Assembly: GCA_944371995.1 (NCBI GenBank)
Contig: CALVYD010000003.1
Span: 24,619 to 88,618 of the forward strand
Source of the DNA: an uncultured Bacilli bacterium
GTDB lineage: Bacteria; Bacillota_I; Bacilli_A; RF39; UBA660
Length of the DNA: 64,000 nt
Direction of reading: 5' to 3'
In this document: positions 16,052 to 25,066 of the stretch, one piece after another
Layout: every line of letters starts with the position of its first letter
Numbering within the stretch: position 1 is the first letter of the stretch
Made by a program: the position numbers and the translations under genes
Notes under the pieces: generated by a model
The model's input: the letters and a program-made list of their open reading frames with translations, nothing else
What the model was told of the DNA's origin: nothing
Databases searched by the model: none

Positions 16052-16075
16052 ATTAACATATACGTTAATATATGT
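16052..16075. promoter_or_regulatory. Nested palindrome, likely toxin-antitoxin operator
   Basis: ATTAAC-N6-GTTAAT (16052-16069) interleaves with ACATATA-N6-TATATGT (16056-16075). The site lies about 55-80 bases upstream of the toxin start, where the XRE antitoxin would be expected to autoregulate. No other gene is nearby on the plus strand. Confidence 0.5.
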
Positions 16076-16087
16076 AAATAACATTTA

Positions 16088-16117
16088 CAAAAAAATAAAA
16101 GATTTTCATCTTTTATT
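16088..16117 (-). terminator. Terminator of the LCP operon
   Basis: AATAAAAGAT and ATCTTTTATT form a 10-bp stem with a 4-base loop, and the minus strand continues as TTTTTTT. The 5' side of the stem overlaps the stop codon of the second LCP gene. Confidence 0.75.
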
Positions 16118-17549
16118 CTTTCTCCAAAACTTCATTTATTTTATTTCTCGCATTAACAACATCTTCAGCATTAGGAATCATAGCATAGCCATAATCATCT
16201 AATACAGTAATAAACACATTACCATCAGGTCCATCAACAGACTGTGTAATAAACTTCCATTCAGCTCCATCAATGGTATCTTTTGCAATATTAGTAATAA
16301 CTTCTCTTGGAATTGTCGTTGTATACAAATCACTTAAAGAGTCCAATATTTCTTTATAATTTACAAACGAATTCGTACTCTTTAACTTTTCAAATATAGC
16401 AATAATAATCTTTTGACAATTCTTCTGTCTTACTCTATCTCTTCCAACAAAGGCATTTCTTTCTCTCGCAACAGTCAAAGTCTCTATTCCATTTAATTCT
16501 TGACACCCTTTTTTTACATACAACTTCTCTTTTCCACTATCATCATAAGAATTTAAAATCAATGCATGCGTTGTAGTAAAACTTTGATCAGAGCAATAAG
16601 TAATACCTCCAATTTTATCAACTAAACCAACTAAACTCTCTGTAGTTATTTTAATAGTATAATCAATATCAATATCAAAAAATTGTTCCAATGACTTTTC
16701 ACTAGAATCAGGAGCAAAAGCAAACATATGACTTAAAGTATCCATCTTACCATCCATACCATAAATCTCCATATAATAATCCCTTGGAATACTAGTCATT
16801 AGTATTTCATGTGTATCCATATTAACAGTAATAATAGCATTATAATCAATTAATCCAGCAAAGTCTTTACCACCAATATAAATATTAAATCTATCTTTAA
16901 CATCTTCATCATTAACAGAAGAAGATTCCATATCAAACTCATAAACAATTTTAAAAGAATCTTTATCAAGACTATCATTAACATTCAATAAAACATCATA
17001 ACTAGCTTTATCAATCAACATAAAATCAATATCTTTATTTAATACATCACTTACCATAGTAGTAACATTATCATAAGAAGAACTCTTAATAGAAAACTCA
17101 CTTTCTACCTCTTTTAAAGCCTTCTTAATATTACTACTATTCTTATAATAATAAATAGTACCTTGAATATCTTTCTTCTTATATTTATTCTCTTTATTAG
17201 TAACAATATAATAAGTAGATATCTCTTTTTTTACATTACTAAAAGACTCATTTAAAAACTCATTTCCATAATATAAATAATAACTACCTACACCACTTAA
17301 AATAATAGAAATGATTATTAAAACAACACCAATTACTTTAACTACTTTCTTCTTTAAATTAATAAATACAATAGATAAAATAATAAGTATAAAAACTACT
17401 AAAATAATAAGTATTAAGTATTTAGTAGGTAAAATATTAATACTAAATAAGAAATATAAAAAAATACTAAATACAATAACTGCAATAATACTTAATATAT
17501 TTAATTTACTAATATAATGTTTCTTAGTCTTATCCTTAGTCTTTTTCAT
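16113..17549 (-). CDS. LytR-CpsA-Psr (LCP) family wall-polymer ligase, second copy
   Basis: About 478 residues. Three hydrophobic helices near the N-terminus are followed by a roughly 110-residue segment like a small solute-binding domain (about 100-205, ending VLNKDIDFMLIDKASYDVLL) and then the LCP catalytic domain: NMDTHEILMTSIPRDYYMEI, and the later Arg cluster in ARERNAFVGRDRVRQ. LCP enzymes transfer glycopolymers from undecaprenyl phosphate to peptidoglycan. The start at 17549 follows GGAGAAGG and overlaps the preceding LCP gene by 14 bases; the longer frame to 17609 lies within that gene. Confidence 0.85.
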   Translation of the reverse strand: MKKTKDKTKKHYISKLNILSIIAVIVFSIFLYFLFSINILPTKYLILIILVVFILIILSIVFINLKKKVVKVIGVVLIIISIILSGVGSYYLYYGNEFLNESFSNVKKEISTYYIVTNKENKYKKKDIQGTIYYYKNSSNIKKALKEVESEFSIKSSSYDNVTTMVSDVLNKDIDFMLIDKASYDVLLNVNDSLDKDSFKIVYEFDMESSSVNDEDVKDRFNIYIGGKDFAGLIDYNAIITVNMDTHEILMTSIPRDYYMEIYGMDGKMDTLSHMFAFAPDSSEKSLEQFFDIDIDYTIKITTESLVGLVDKIGGITYCSDQSFTTTHALILNSYDDSGKEKLYVKKGCQELNGIETLTVARERNAFVGRDRVRQKNCQKIIIAIFEKLKSTNSFVNYKEILDSLSDLYTTTIPREVITNIAKDTIDGAEWKFITQSVDGPDGNVFITVLDDYGYAMIPNAEDVVNARNKINEVLEKE

Positions 17550-18966
17550 TTGACACCTTCTCCAACAATTCATTAATTCTATTAGATGCATCTTTTCTAC
17601 TTTCTTCATCAGGTATCGTTACATATAACTTCATACCTGGCATAGAATAAGTTTCCATATAAGTAGAAGCAGCAGTACCAGTAACAGCTTCTCTATAAAC
17701 ACTCCATTTACTCATAGTATCTATTTGATCTCTAACATATTTTTTTATGGTATCAGTAGGAATATTAGTTTGAAATAAATCTTTTAAATCATCTAAGATA
17801 TTACCATAATCTTTAAGTAATTCCCTACTACTAGAAATCTTAGTAATAATAGCTTCAATAATTCGTTCTTGATGTTCTCCTCTAGTATTATCTCCATTAG
17901 GCATCTTCTTACGTTCTCTAGCATATTCTAAAGCTTCTTTACCATTTAAATGAATCATACCTTTTTCAAAGTATCTAGTACTTCCTTGGAACGCTACATC
18001 ATTATTAACATCAATACCATTAATAGTATCTACTAGTTTAATAACACTATCAAAATTAACTCTAATGTAATAAGGAATATCAATCTCTAAGAAATCTTCT
18101 ATTGTATTAATAGACATATCAATACCATAAATTCCTGCATGAGTTAATTTATCTTTAAGACCAGTAGTACCATGAAGCTGTACATACATATCACGAGGAA
18201 TATTAGTAAGTAAAACTTCATGAGTATAAGGATTAATCGTTACTACAATATTAACATCACTTCTAGATACACTATCAATATGACCATTCGTATCAATACC
18301 ACTAATTAAAATATTCATAGGTCCATATTTTTTCTCTTCTTCTGTTTCTTTTTTCTGAATTACATCTATCGATAACTCAGCAATAACCCTAGTATTAGAC
18401 TGAAAAGAATCCATATTTTCATCTAATATCTCTTTATTAGTAGAATTAATCAATAAACTATCTACATCACCATTTAATAAATCTTTAACGATAGTATTCA
18501 TATTCGTATATTCCTTATCATGAATAGTAATACTATCACGAACCTCCTCTAATACTTTTTTATAATTATTAGACTGTCTTTCAAAAATAGCCATAGTTTT
18601 ATCTTCTAAATCATCTAACTCTTTATATTTACTATCCTTCTTTACTACAACATAATAAATCTTCTTCTCATTGACTTCTTCTATCGTATCAAAAAAAGAA
18701 TTTGTAGTCCAAACATAATAAATACCAATAAAAGACAATGTACCAAAAAGTAACATAAAAACTAATAAAATAATAGACAAAACAAGTCTTTTAACCTTAA
18801 AAGAAAAAATAGTAAAGAAAACACCAAGTACGACAACCAATACACTAAGTATAACTAAATATTTAACAGGTATTAATCCCATTCTATATACACTAATTAA
18901 TAATAGAATAAAGACAATATCTAAAACAATACTAAGTACTCTATTAATATATTTAAATACTCTCAT
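17536..18966 (-). CDS. LytR-CpsA-Psr (LCP) family wall-polymer ligase, first copy
   Basis: A 476-residue paralogue of the next gene with the same plan: three N-terminal membrane helices (about 7-90), an intervening KDSKYKELDDLEDKTMAIF substrate-binding-like segment, and an LCP domain with ILISGIDTNG, TNIPRDMYVQL and LEYARERKKMPNGD. The conserved Asp and Arg residues bind the metal-pyrophosphate head group of the lipid-linked polymer. A TATAAT box at 18989-18994 (minus strand) precedes it. Position directly downstream of the capsule operon suggests it attaches that polymer to the wall. Confidence 0.87.
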   Translation of the reverse strand: MRVFKYINRVLSIVLDIVFILLLISVYRMGLIPVKYLVILSVLVVVLGVFFTIFSFKVKRLVLSIILLVFMLLFGTLSFIGIYYVWTTNSFFDTIEEVNEKKIYYVVVKKDSKYKELDDLEDKTMAIFERQSNNYKKVLEEVRDSITIHDKEYTNMNTIVKDLLNGDVDSLLINSTNKEILDENMDSFQSNTRVIAELSIDVIQKKETEEEKKYGPMNILISGIDTNGHIDSVSRSDVNIVVTINPYTHEVLLTNIPRDMYVQLHGTTGLKDKLTHAGIYGIDMSINTIEDFLEIDIPYYIRVNFDSVIKLVDTINGIDVNNDVAFQGSTRYFEKGMIHLNGKEALEYARERKKMPNGDNTRGEHQERIIEAIITKISSSRELLKDYGNILDDLKDLFQTNIPTDTIKKYVRDQIDTMSKWSVYREAVTGTAASTYMETYSMPGMKLYVTIPDEESRKDASNRINELLEKVSNEKD

Positions 18967-19065
18967 ATAACCACTCTTTCTGTGCCTTATTATACTATAA
19001 ATAAAGAAAAAAATAAATTATAAAGTAAACATAATTCATAAAATATTATTGATTAAATAACAATA

Positions 19066-19107
19066 AAAATAGAACAGCTATTTAACATCTCTATAAAATA
19101 GCTGCTC
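19066..19107 (-). terminator. Terminator of the polysaccharide operon
   Basis: A 12-bp stem (GAACAGCTATTT at 19072-19083 with AAATAGCTGCTC at 19096-19107, one mismatch) followed on the minus strand by ATTTTTATTG. It ends the capsule operon after wzx. Confidence 0.75.
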
Positions 19108-19121
19108 CAGCATAATTATAT

Positions 19122-20648
19122 TTATTTCTGGAATTTTAAATTTTTAAACAATTTTTTAATAATTTTAAAATAATATTTAAATTCGTCCGTTTTTCTAAAC
19201 ATCGAAATAAAAACTATTAAACAAATTCCAATACTTACGACAATGTTAAAAATAAACTGCATAAAATAATTATCAAAATTAATAATTGAAACTATTGCAA
19301 AAGAGACAATAGAAGATATTAATATCAATAAAGCATACCTAAAATTTTCCAAATAATAGCTAATTTTTTCTTGTTCAAAAAGTGGTTTAAAAATATATTT
19401 AGGATAACTATATAAAATTAAATAAATATAGCTTATTGCAGTTCCTAATATTACTCCACTCATACCGATTAACTTACATAATATAATTGAACAAAATAAA
19501 TTAATTAAGGCCATTACAATATAAGTATACTTATCTTCTTTACATATCCCTGCTGAATCTTTATAAATTGTCATAGTTCTTCTGCTACTATCAGAATAAA
19601 TATAAATTGCAAAAGAAATTAAAACAGGAAGTGAAAGTAAATACTTATTACCAATCCAAATTACAACAAAAGGCTGCATTGCACAAAGAAAACCAACTAC
19701 TCCAATACAAGTTAAAACAGAATTAAACATGTTTATTCTCTTATAAAATAAATACGTTTTTTCTTTATTATTTTCTGTCAACAAATTTCCAACACTAGCT
19801 GTCATACTCGATACAATCTGAAAAATAATTGCAGTTATAGCAGAAACTACTGTATTATAATTTATATAAAATCCCGATGCAGTTATTCCAAGTAAAGTAG
19901 TAATAATAATATTATCAATCCCTTTATTTACAACATAAGATATTTTCTGTAAAAGCATAGATTTAATTCTAGAAAAAACATCTTTTTTTTCGGCTTTATC
20001 TAAATTAGTATATGGTTCATTAATATAAGGATAATTAACATTAACATATATATTTAAAATGATATTTTCTAAAACTCTATAAAAAATCTTTACTAACAAG
20101 AATAATATATAATTTTTAAATAATATTAAAAGTAAAATTTGCGTGAGATTCATAAAAATTGTATATCCAATATGAACCAAATTAATTATATAGTTTTTCT
20201 GATCTGCATATAATAAAGACCTTTTATAAGTCATGCAATATGATAAAACTGTATCCATTAATGATATGAAATATAATAATTTTAAATTTTCATTAACATC
20301 TACTTTTCCAATAATAGCCGGAACGAAAGGCATCAAAAATAAACCAATAACCAAAACAAACACAGCAATAAATCGATAACATACTTTATAAAAATTCATC
20401 CAAGATTTAATGCTTTCTTTATCATCTTCAGCCAAAGGATTATATAATTTATAAATTATTGTCGTTCCTATACCAAGTTCAGCAATAGAAAGCATTGTCA
20501 AAATATTAGTAAACAGCCCATTTATTCCAGAGTATTCTATTCCTAAAATCTTAACAATCATAGCCTGTGTTATAAAAGTAAAAATCATAGAAAAAACATA
20601 CGAAGAAAATGAACCTATCATATTAAAAAAAGATCTTTTTTTTCTCAT
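19122..20648 (-). CDS. wzx: Wzx-type polysaccharide flippase
   Basis: A 508-residue polytopic protein with about 12-14 membrane helices, starting with MRKKRSFFNMIGSFSSYVF and containing GIEYSGINGLFTNILTML, the usual pattern of oligosaccharide repeat-unit flippases of the MOP superfamily. It would move undecaprenyl-linked repeat units to the outer face of the membrane. It is the last gene of the capsule operon and is followed by a terminator. A strongly basic C-terminal tail (KIIKKLFKNLKFQK) is visible. Confidence 0.88.
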   Translation of the reverse strand: MRKKRSFFNMIGSFSSYVFSMIFTFITQAMIVKILGIEYSGINGLFTNILTMLSIAELGIGTTIIYKLYNPLAEDDKESIKSWMNFYKVCYRFIAVFVLVIGLFLMPFVPAIIGKVDVNENLKLLYFISLMDTVLSYCMTYKRSLLYADQKNYIINLVHIGYTIFMNLTQILLLILFKNYILFLLVKIFYRVLENIILNIYVNVNYPYINEPYTNLDKAEKKDVFSRIKSMLLQKISYVVNKGIDNIIITTLLGITASGFYINYNTVVSAITAIIFQIVSSMTASVGNLLTENNKEKTYLFYKRINMFNSVLTCIGVVGFLCAMQPFVVIWIGNKYLLSLPVLISFAIYIYSDSSRRTMTIYKDSAGICKEDKYTYIVMALINLFCSIILCKLIGMSGVILGTAISYIYLILYSYPKYIFKPLFEQEKISYYLENFRYALLILISSIVSFAIVSIINFDNYFMQFIFNIVVSIGICLIVFISMFRKTDEFKYYFKIIKKLFKNLKFQK

Positions 20649-20661
20649 ACTTAACTACCTC

Positions 20662-21660
20662 TTAATTATTTACTTTAACACCTTTTATTTTTCTCCTCAG
20701 CAACATCATCTTCGGAAGAAACTGAGGATAAATTAATAAACTAATACCTCTTATTTTATCTTTCAATGATGATTTTATTATAAATGGTATATAAAAGTAA
20801 ATCTTTCCAATTTTTTTAGTTTTTATATAAAAAGAACTGTATTTTTTTTGATTATTAGAAAGACATAATAAAGTAAACGCATCAACATTAGTTCGCCACT
20901 TAGCAAATGTGTATGCCCTATTAATTATATTATCAGTTAAATCAAGATTACTACCTATTCTCTCAATAGCAAATAATGCATTTTCCCACTTTTCTAAAGT
21001 GAATTTAGTAGTAGCACTATTTTCATTATCTCTACGGTAATAATAAATCTTTTTATTACCAACAGCAATTTTTCTAGCACTTTTAAATGCTAAAATATTA
21101 AAATTAAACCCTTCACCCATAAATATATCTTCATAAAAAAGAATATCATTATTAATCAATAATTCTCTCCTATACATTTTGTCCCATACTGCAACATTAA
21201 TATCATACGTTAAAATATCAACAAGTGCTTCCTTAGATGAATAAGATTTATCAACAAGTTTTTTATTCTGATTCATATCATAATTATCAAAAACAGCCTT
21301 CGATAGAGAAATGTCAGCATTATACTTTTCAATCAAATCCACCAAATAACTAATATAATCAGGTAAAACATAATCATCAGGATCTATAAACGTAATATAA
21401 TTCCCTGTACAATTTTTTAAGCCTACATTTTTAGCAGAACTTACCCCTCCGTTTTTTTTATGAAAAACCCTTACCCTAGAGTCTTTTTTCTCTAGTTCAT
21501 CTAAAATTTCAGATGAATTATCAGTAGAACCATCATCAACAAAAATAATTTCTAAGTTTTTATAATTTTGTTTAAAAATTGAATCAGCACATATATTAAG
21601 GTATTTATCAACGTTATAAACAGGTAAAATTATTGAAACTTTATTTTTTTCCTTTTTCAT
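20662..21660 (-). CDS. Family 2 glycosyltransferase
   Basis: A 332-residue GT-A enzyme. The nucleotide-sugar binding start VSIILPVYNVDKYL, the VDDGSTDNS motif (about 41-49) and FIDPDDYV (the DxD-type metal site, near 93) are all clear. The C-terminus is basic with a hydrophobic helix, suggesting peripheral membrane attachment. It adds one sugar to the lipid-linked repeat unit; donor and acceptor cannot be told. Its start overlaps the stop of the pyruvyltransferase gene (ATGA), indicating coupled translation. Confidence 0.9.
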   Translation of the reverse strand: MKKEKNKVSIILPVYNVDKYLNICADSIFKQNYKNLEIIFVDDGSTDNSSEILDELEKKDSRVRVFHKKNGGVSSAKNVGLKNCTGNYITFIDPDDYVLPDYISYLVDLIEKYNADISLSKAVFDNYDMNQNKKLVDKSYSSKEALVDILTYDINVAVWDKMYRRELLINNDILFYEDIFMGEGFNFNILAFKSARKIAVGNKKIYYYRRDNENSATTKFTLEKWENALFAIERIGSNLDLTDNIINRAYTFAKWRTNVDAFTLLCLSNNQKKYSSFYIKTKKIGKIYFYIPFIIKSSLKDKIRGISLLIYPQFLPKMMLLRRKIKGVKVNN

Positions 21661-22769
21661 TGCTTTAACGCCTCCCTTAATAAAGATAGCGATTTTTGTC
21701 GTTCATTTTCCAAAATTGTATTAACGTTATTATAATCAATACTATTATTAATCAGATTAATATCATCATACGATTTCGCTATTCTATCTTTAATATTAAA
21801 TATTTGTAATAAACTTTCTATTCTAGTACCAGTCAAATCTGGTAATATATCAATAAATTGTTTATTAAAAATAATAGAGAAAACAGTCCCATGAAATGAA
21901 TCTGTTAATACGAAAGAAGAATTATATATTAAGGATAGAAACTTTTTTGGTGAAGGAATATATTCAAATTTACCTACTTTATATCTAAAATGTTTTGAAA
22001 CACTTACCCTTACTAATTTTAACCCCATTTTTTTAGCCAAATATTTAGCATACTGATCAAATTTTTTATTATGATGTAATTGATATAATAAAATATAGTT
22101 TTTATAAGGAATATTTTCTCCATGAATAAACTCAATCCATTCACTTTGATTAAGTAACAAAGTAGGGTCAAGTACAATGTCAGAATCAACATCAGAATAT
22201 TTTTTTAAAAGTTCTTTTGCCGAAATTTCACGCACCATTATTTTTTGATATTTATCAACCAAGATTTTTAAATTTTCTTTTAATTCTGGGCAAAGCTGCT
22301 CCTTTCCAAAACTAGCAGAATATGCTATGCATTTAGAATTTTTAGGTGCAAAATCTAAAAAATAATTTTTATCATAATTTGAACACCCTATTTTTCCCCA
22401 AACTTGATCACTTCCAGTACAATAAATATCCGCAATAATTGGATAATTAACAAAATCTTTATCACAAGCATAATGATGACTTGTTAAATTTAATATTTCT
22501 TTTCGATATTGTGAAAAAACTTTTTCCATATGAAAAATATTTTTAGATTGTAACAATTTATAAATTGCTCTAGTTAAAAAACATAAATTCCAAACTTTAG
22601 AAGATTTAATATAAGTATCTATTAAATTCTCTGGTTTTTCATCATCTCTAATATAATCAACTATTTCCGCATCAACATTACATTTTTTAAATGCCTGTAT
22701 AGTAGCATATGTCTGCAAAATTGATCCATAATTTGATATGGCATGTCTAGTTATAACTGCAACTTTCAT
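21657..22769 (-). CDS. Polysaccharide pyruvyl transferase family protein
   Basis: A 370-residue protein starting VAVITRHAISNYGSILQTYA, containing CTGSDQVWGKIGC, SDIVLDPTLLL and SSFVLTDSFHGTVFSIIF, the signature set of polysaccharide pyruvyl transferases (PF04230-type, GT-B-like fold). The family usually adds ketal-linked pyruvate from phosphoenolpyruvate to a sugar, giving an acidic polymer; some members act as glycosyltransferases. It lies between a GT4 and a GT2 gene, overlapping both by 4 bases. Confidence 0.85.
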   Translation of the reverse strand: MKVAVITRHAISNYGSILQTYATIQAFKKCNVDAEIVDYIRDDEKPENLIDTYIKSSKVWNLCFLTRAIYKLLQSKNIFHMEKVFSQYRKEILNLTSHHYACDKDFVNYPIIADIYCTGSDQVWGKIGCSNYDKNYFLDFAPKNSKCIAYSASFGKEQLCPELKENLKILVDKYQKIMVREISAKELLKKYSDVDSDIVLDPTLLLNQSEWIEFIHGENIPYKNYILLYQLHHNKKFDQYAKYLAKKMGLKLVRVSVSKHFRYKVGKFEYIPSPKKFLSLIYNSSFVLTDSFHGTVFSIIFNKQFIDILPDLTGTRIESLLQIFNIKDRIAKSYDDINLINNSIDYNNVNTILENERQKSLSLLREALKQ

Positions 22770-23980
22770 CTGTTTACACCTTCTTTACACAAAACTTTTT
22801 CATAAACCCTTATAACATTTGATATATATTTTTCTTCAGAAAATTTACTTATTAAACTAGCAGGACTAAATTTTAAATTATATTTTGCAAAATTTAACAA
22901 AATTTCTTTTAATTCATTTACATCATGAAAAATTAAACCATTTTTTCCATTTTCAATATACTCTATTGTTGCATTGCACTCGCTAGAAATACATGGTATC
23001 CCATATTGCATAGCTTCTAATGGAGTTAATGGAGCACCTTCATACCACCTACTAGGAACAATTAATGCTTTAGCTTTTTTCATATATTCTTTTACCTCTT
23101 TAGAGTTCTTCCATCCTACAAATTCTACATTCGTATATTTACTTTTTAAAACCTCATATTCATCACCATTACCTACAACAATTCCCTTCACCTTAGCATC
23201 ACTAACTGCTTTACAAAATATGTCTACACCTTTTTCCTTAGAAACTCTGCCAACATACAAAAAATATTTATTTTTAGTATAATCAGCAATTTTTCTGTTC
23301 TTATCAAAATCAATTGGATTATAAACTCTATACACGGTTGTACTATCATTAAGTGTGTCTTTCAAAATATCCTCACTAAATTTTGATATAGATATAACAT
23401 TATCTAAACGCTTAGTCAATTTAACAATTTTATTTTGTAAAAATTGTCGTAATATCCTATATACTTTAAAAAAATAATTTCTAGAATCACAATTACATAT
23501 AATACACTTAAATGATAAAGGACATAACTTACATATTTCATTTTTTTGGTAATTATAATATCCACCATTAGGACACGCAGTAAAATAATCATGCATAGTT
23601 AACACGGTGTTAAATCCCATCTTCCAACACACATCAAAAACACTACTCGACAACACTTTAGTCCACCCATGAATATGAACAACAGTCTCATCACGATTTA
23701 AGTGCATAAGTAACTGTGCTAATTTTTTTCGTGCTTTTATATTATAAAGTCCATTAAAAAAACCAGCAATTTTATTTTTATTTTTTAATGATTCACATTG
23801 ATTTGTGGTAATCAAATTCACCTTATCATCCAAAAATATTTCCTCTGATGTTGCACCTGAGAAAAAATAAACATTAAACTTATCACATAATAAATTTGCA
23901 GTATTAATAGCTACTTTACTCGCACCACCTTGTATATAATCAAAATCATTAACTATTACTATATTTTTTAATTTTGACAT
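22766..23980 (-). CDS. Family 4 glycosyltransferase
   Basis: About 404 residues, GT-B fold. N-terminal IVIVNDFDYIQGGASKVAIN, a Cys-rich insert (about residues 140-165, C-x2-C pairs and CIICNC) and the GT4 donor-binding half with FLYVGRVSKEKGVD, VPSRWYEGAPLTPLEAM and the usual Glu residues. The inserted Cys cluster recurs in capsule GT4 enzymes and may bind a metal. The ATG at 23980 has GAGGTG at proper spacing; a GTG three codons upstream lies too close to it. Role: adding a sugar to the repeat unit. Confidence 0.88.
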   Translation of the reverse strand: MSKLKNIVIVNDFDYIQGGASKVAINTANLLCDKFNVYFFSGATSEEIFLDDKVNLITTNQCESLKNKNKIAGFFNGLYNIKARKKLAQLLMHLNRDETVVHIHGWTKVLSSSVFDVCWKMGFNTVLTMHDYFTACPNGGYYNYQKNEICKLCPLSFKCIICNCDSRNYFFKVYRILRQFLQNKIVKLTKRLDNVISISKFSEDILKDTLNDSTTVYRVYNPIDFDKNRKIADYTKNKYFLYVGRVSKEKGVDIFCKAVSDAKVKGIVVGNGDEYEVLKSKYTNVEFVGWKNSKEVKEYMKKAKALIVPSRWYEGAPLTPLEAMQYGIPCISSECNATIEYIENGKNGLIFHDVNELKEILLNFAKYNLKFSPASLISKFSEEKYISNVIRVYEKVLCKEGVNR

Positions 23981-25040
23981 ATTTTTCACCTCTTTTCAAA
24001 AAAGAAAATATTTTTTCAATTAATAAAGGAATACAAATTCCAAAAATTAAATAAAATATAAAAAACCAAATACTATTTATTTCTGGTAAGTAAAATCCGA
24101 CATTGTAATCTGAAATAAATATACTTAAAATTAAAGCACCTATTTTAAACCCAAGAAATTGAAAAGCCATTATATAAAAAGAATTTTTACCAATATATGA
24201 AAGAAAATTAATATTTTGGATTTTCTTTGCTAAAAAGCTAACAAAATATGTTTCAACAAATGCAGTAAAAGCTAAAAATATAGGATTAACAATCATATTT
24301 ATATTAAAAGAAAACCGACCAAAAAACGGTAAAAATGAATAAATTATGAAACAAATTAAAAATATATAAACATTATCAAACTTCAAATACTTAAATATTA
24401 ATTTACCAAAATCAATTAAATAAGCAGCAGTAAATGCATTACTTATTCTCGGAATATTTATGTGAAAAAAATAATTTAATCCATAAGATACCGACATCAT
24501 TAAAAACAAAATAGAAATTCTAACAACTTTTTCCCATTTTCTTCCGTTAAATAACATATTAACAACCTTTGCCGTAAACGCATAAATTAAAAATGCAAAA
24601 AATAAACAACATGCAAACCACAATGGCCCTAGTATTACTTCTCTGTTTGCCAAAAACATAGTCAAAATAAGGTTTTTAAATATATCTATAGTATTATATA
24701 AGTGCATCGTTTTTCCACCATATATAACATTTTCCTGATACAAACCAATATTAATAAAAAAATTATGCAATAAAACAGCCAATATTCCTATTATGATTGT
24801 TTTTAAATAAATTGACTTGAATTTACTTTTTAAAAAAGTTATTGTATTAAAAAGTCTTTCATCTTTGATTAAAAAACCAGCAATTACAAAATAAAGTGAA
24901 ACTTTATAAAAGCTAACAAACGATTCTATATAATTAAAAACGCTATTATTTCTAAAAGGAAAAGACATATGCCCTATAACAATAGTAATCATACATATCG
25001 CTTTAATTACATCAATCCATTTTAATCTTTCTTTTGTCAT
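23949..25040 (-). CDS. Acyltransferase 3 family membrane protein
   Basis: About 363 residues with around ten hydrophobic helices. The start ERLKWIDVIKAICMITIVIGHMSFPF carries the conserved His of the acyltransferase-3 (OafA/YrhL/WecH-like) family. It probably O-acetylates a sugar of the capsule repeat unit. GATAGGAG precedes the ATG at 25040; upstream codons in the same frame run back into the polymerase gene. The 3' end overlaps the GT4 gene by about 30 bases. Confidence 0.85.
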   Translation of the reverse strand: MTKERLKWIDVIKAICMITIVIGHMSFPFRNNSVFNYIESFVSFYKVSLYFVIAGFLIKDERLFNTITFLKSKFKSIYLKTIIIGILAVLLHNFFINIGLYQENVIYGGKTMHLYNTIDIFKNLILTMFLANREVILGPLWFACCLFFAFLIYAFTAKVVNMLFNGRKWEKVVRISILFLMMSVSYGLNYFFHINIPRISNAFTAAYLIDFGKLIFKYLKFDNVYIFLICFIIYSFLPFFGRFSFNINMIVNPIFLAFTAFVETYFVSFLAKKIQNINFLSYIGKNSFYIMAFQFLGFKIGALILSIFISDYNVGFYLPEINSIWFFIFYLIFGICIPLLIEKIFSFLKRGEKYVKIKKYSNS

Positions 25041-25066
25041 TATAAAACTCCTATCTTTCATTATAA

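Noticed and set aside
22974..23282. 102-codon plus-strand frame inside the GT4 gene
   Set aside because: It lies antisense to the conserved donor-binding domain and has no recognisable protein features.
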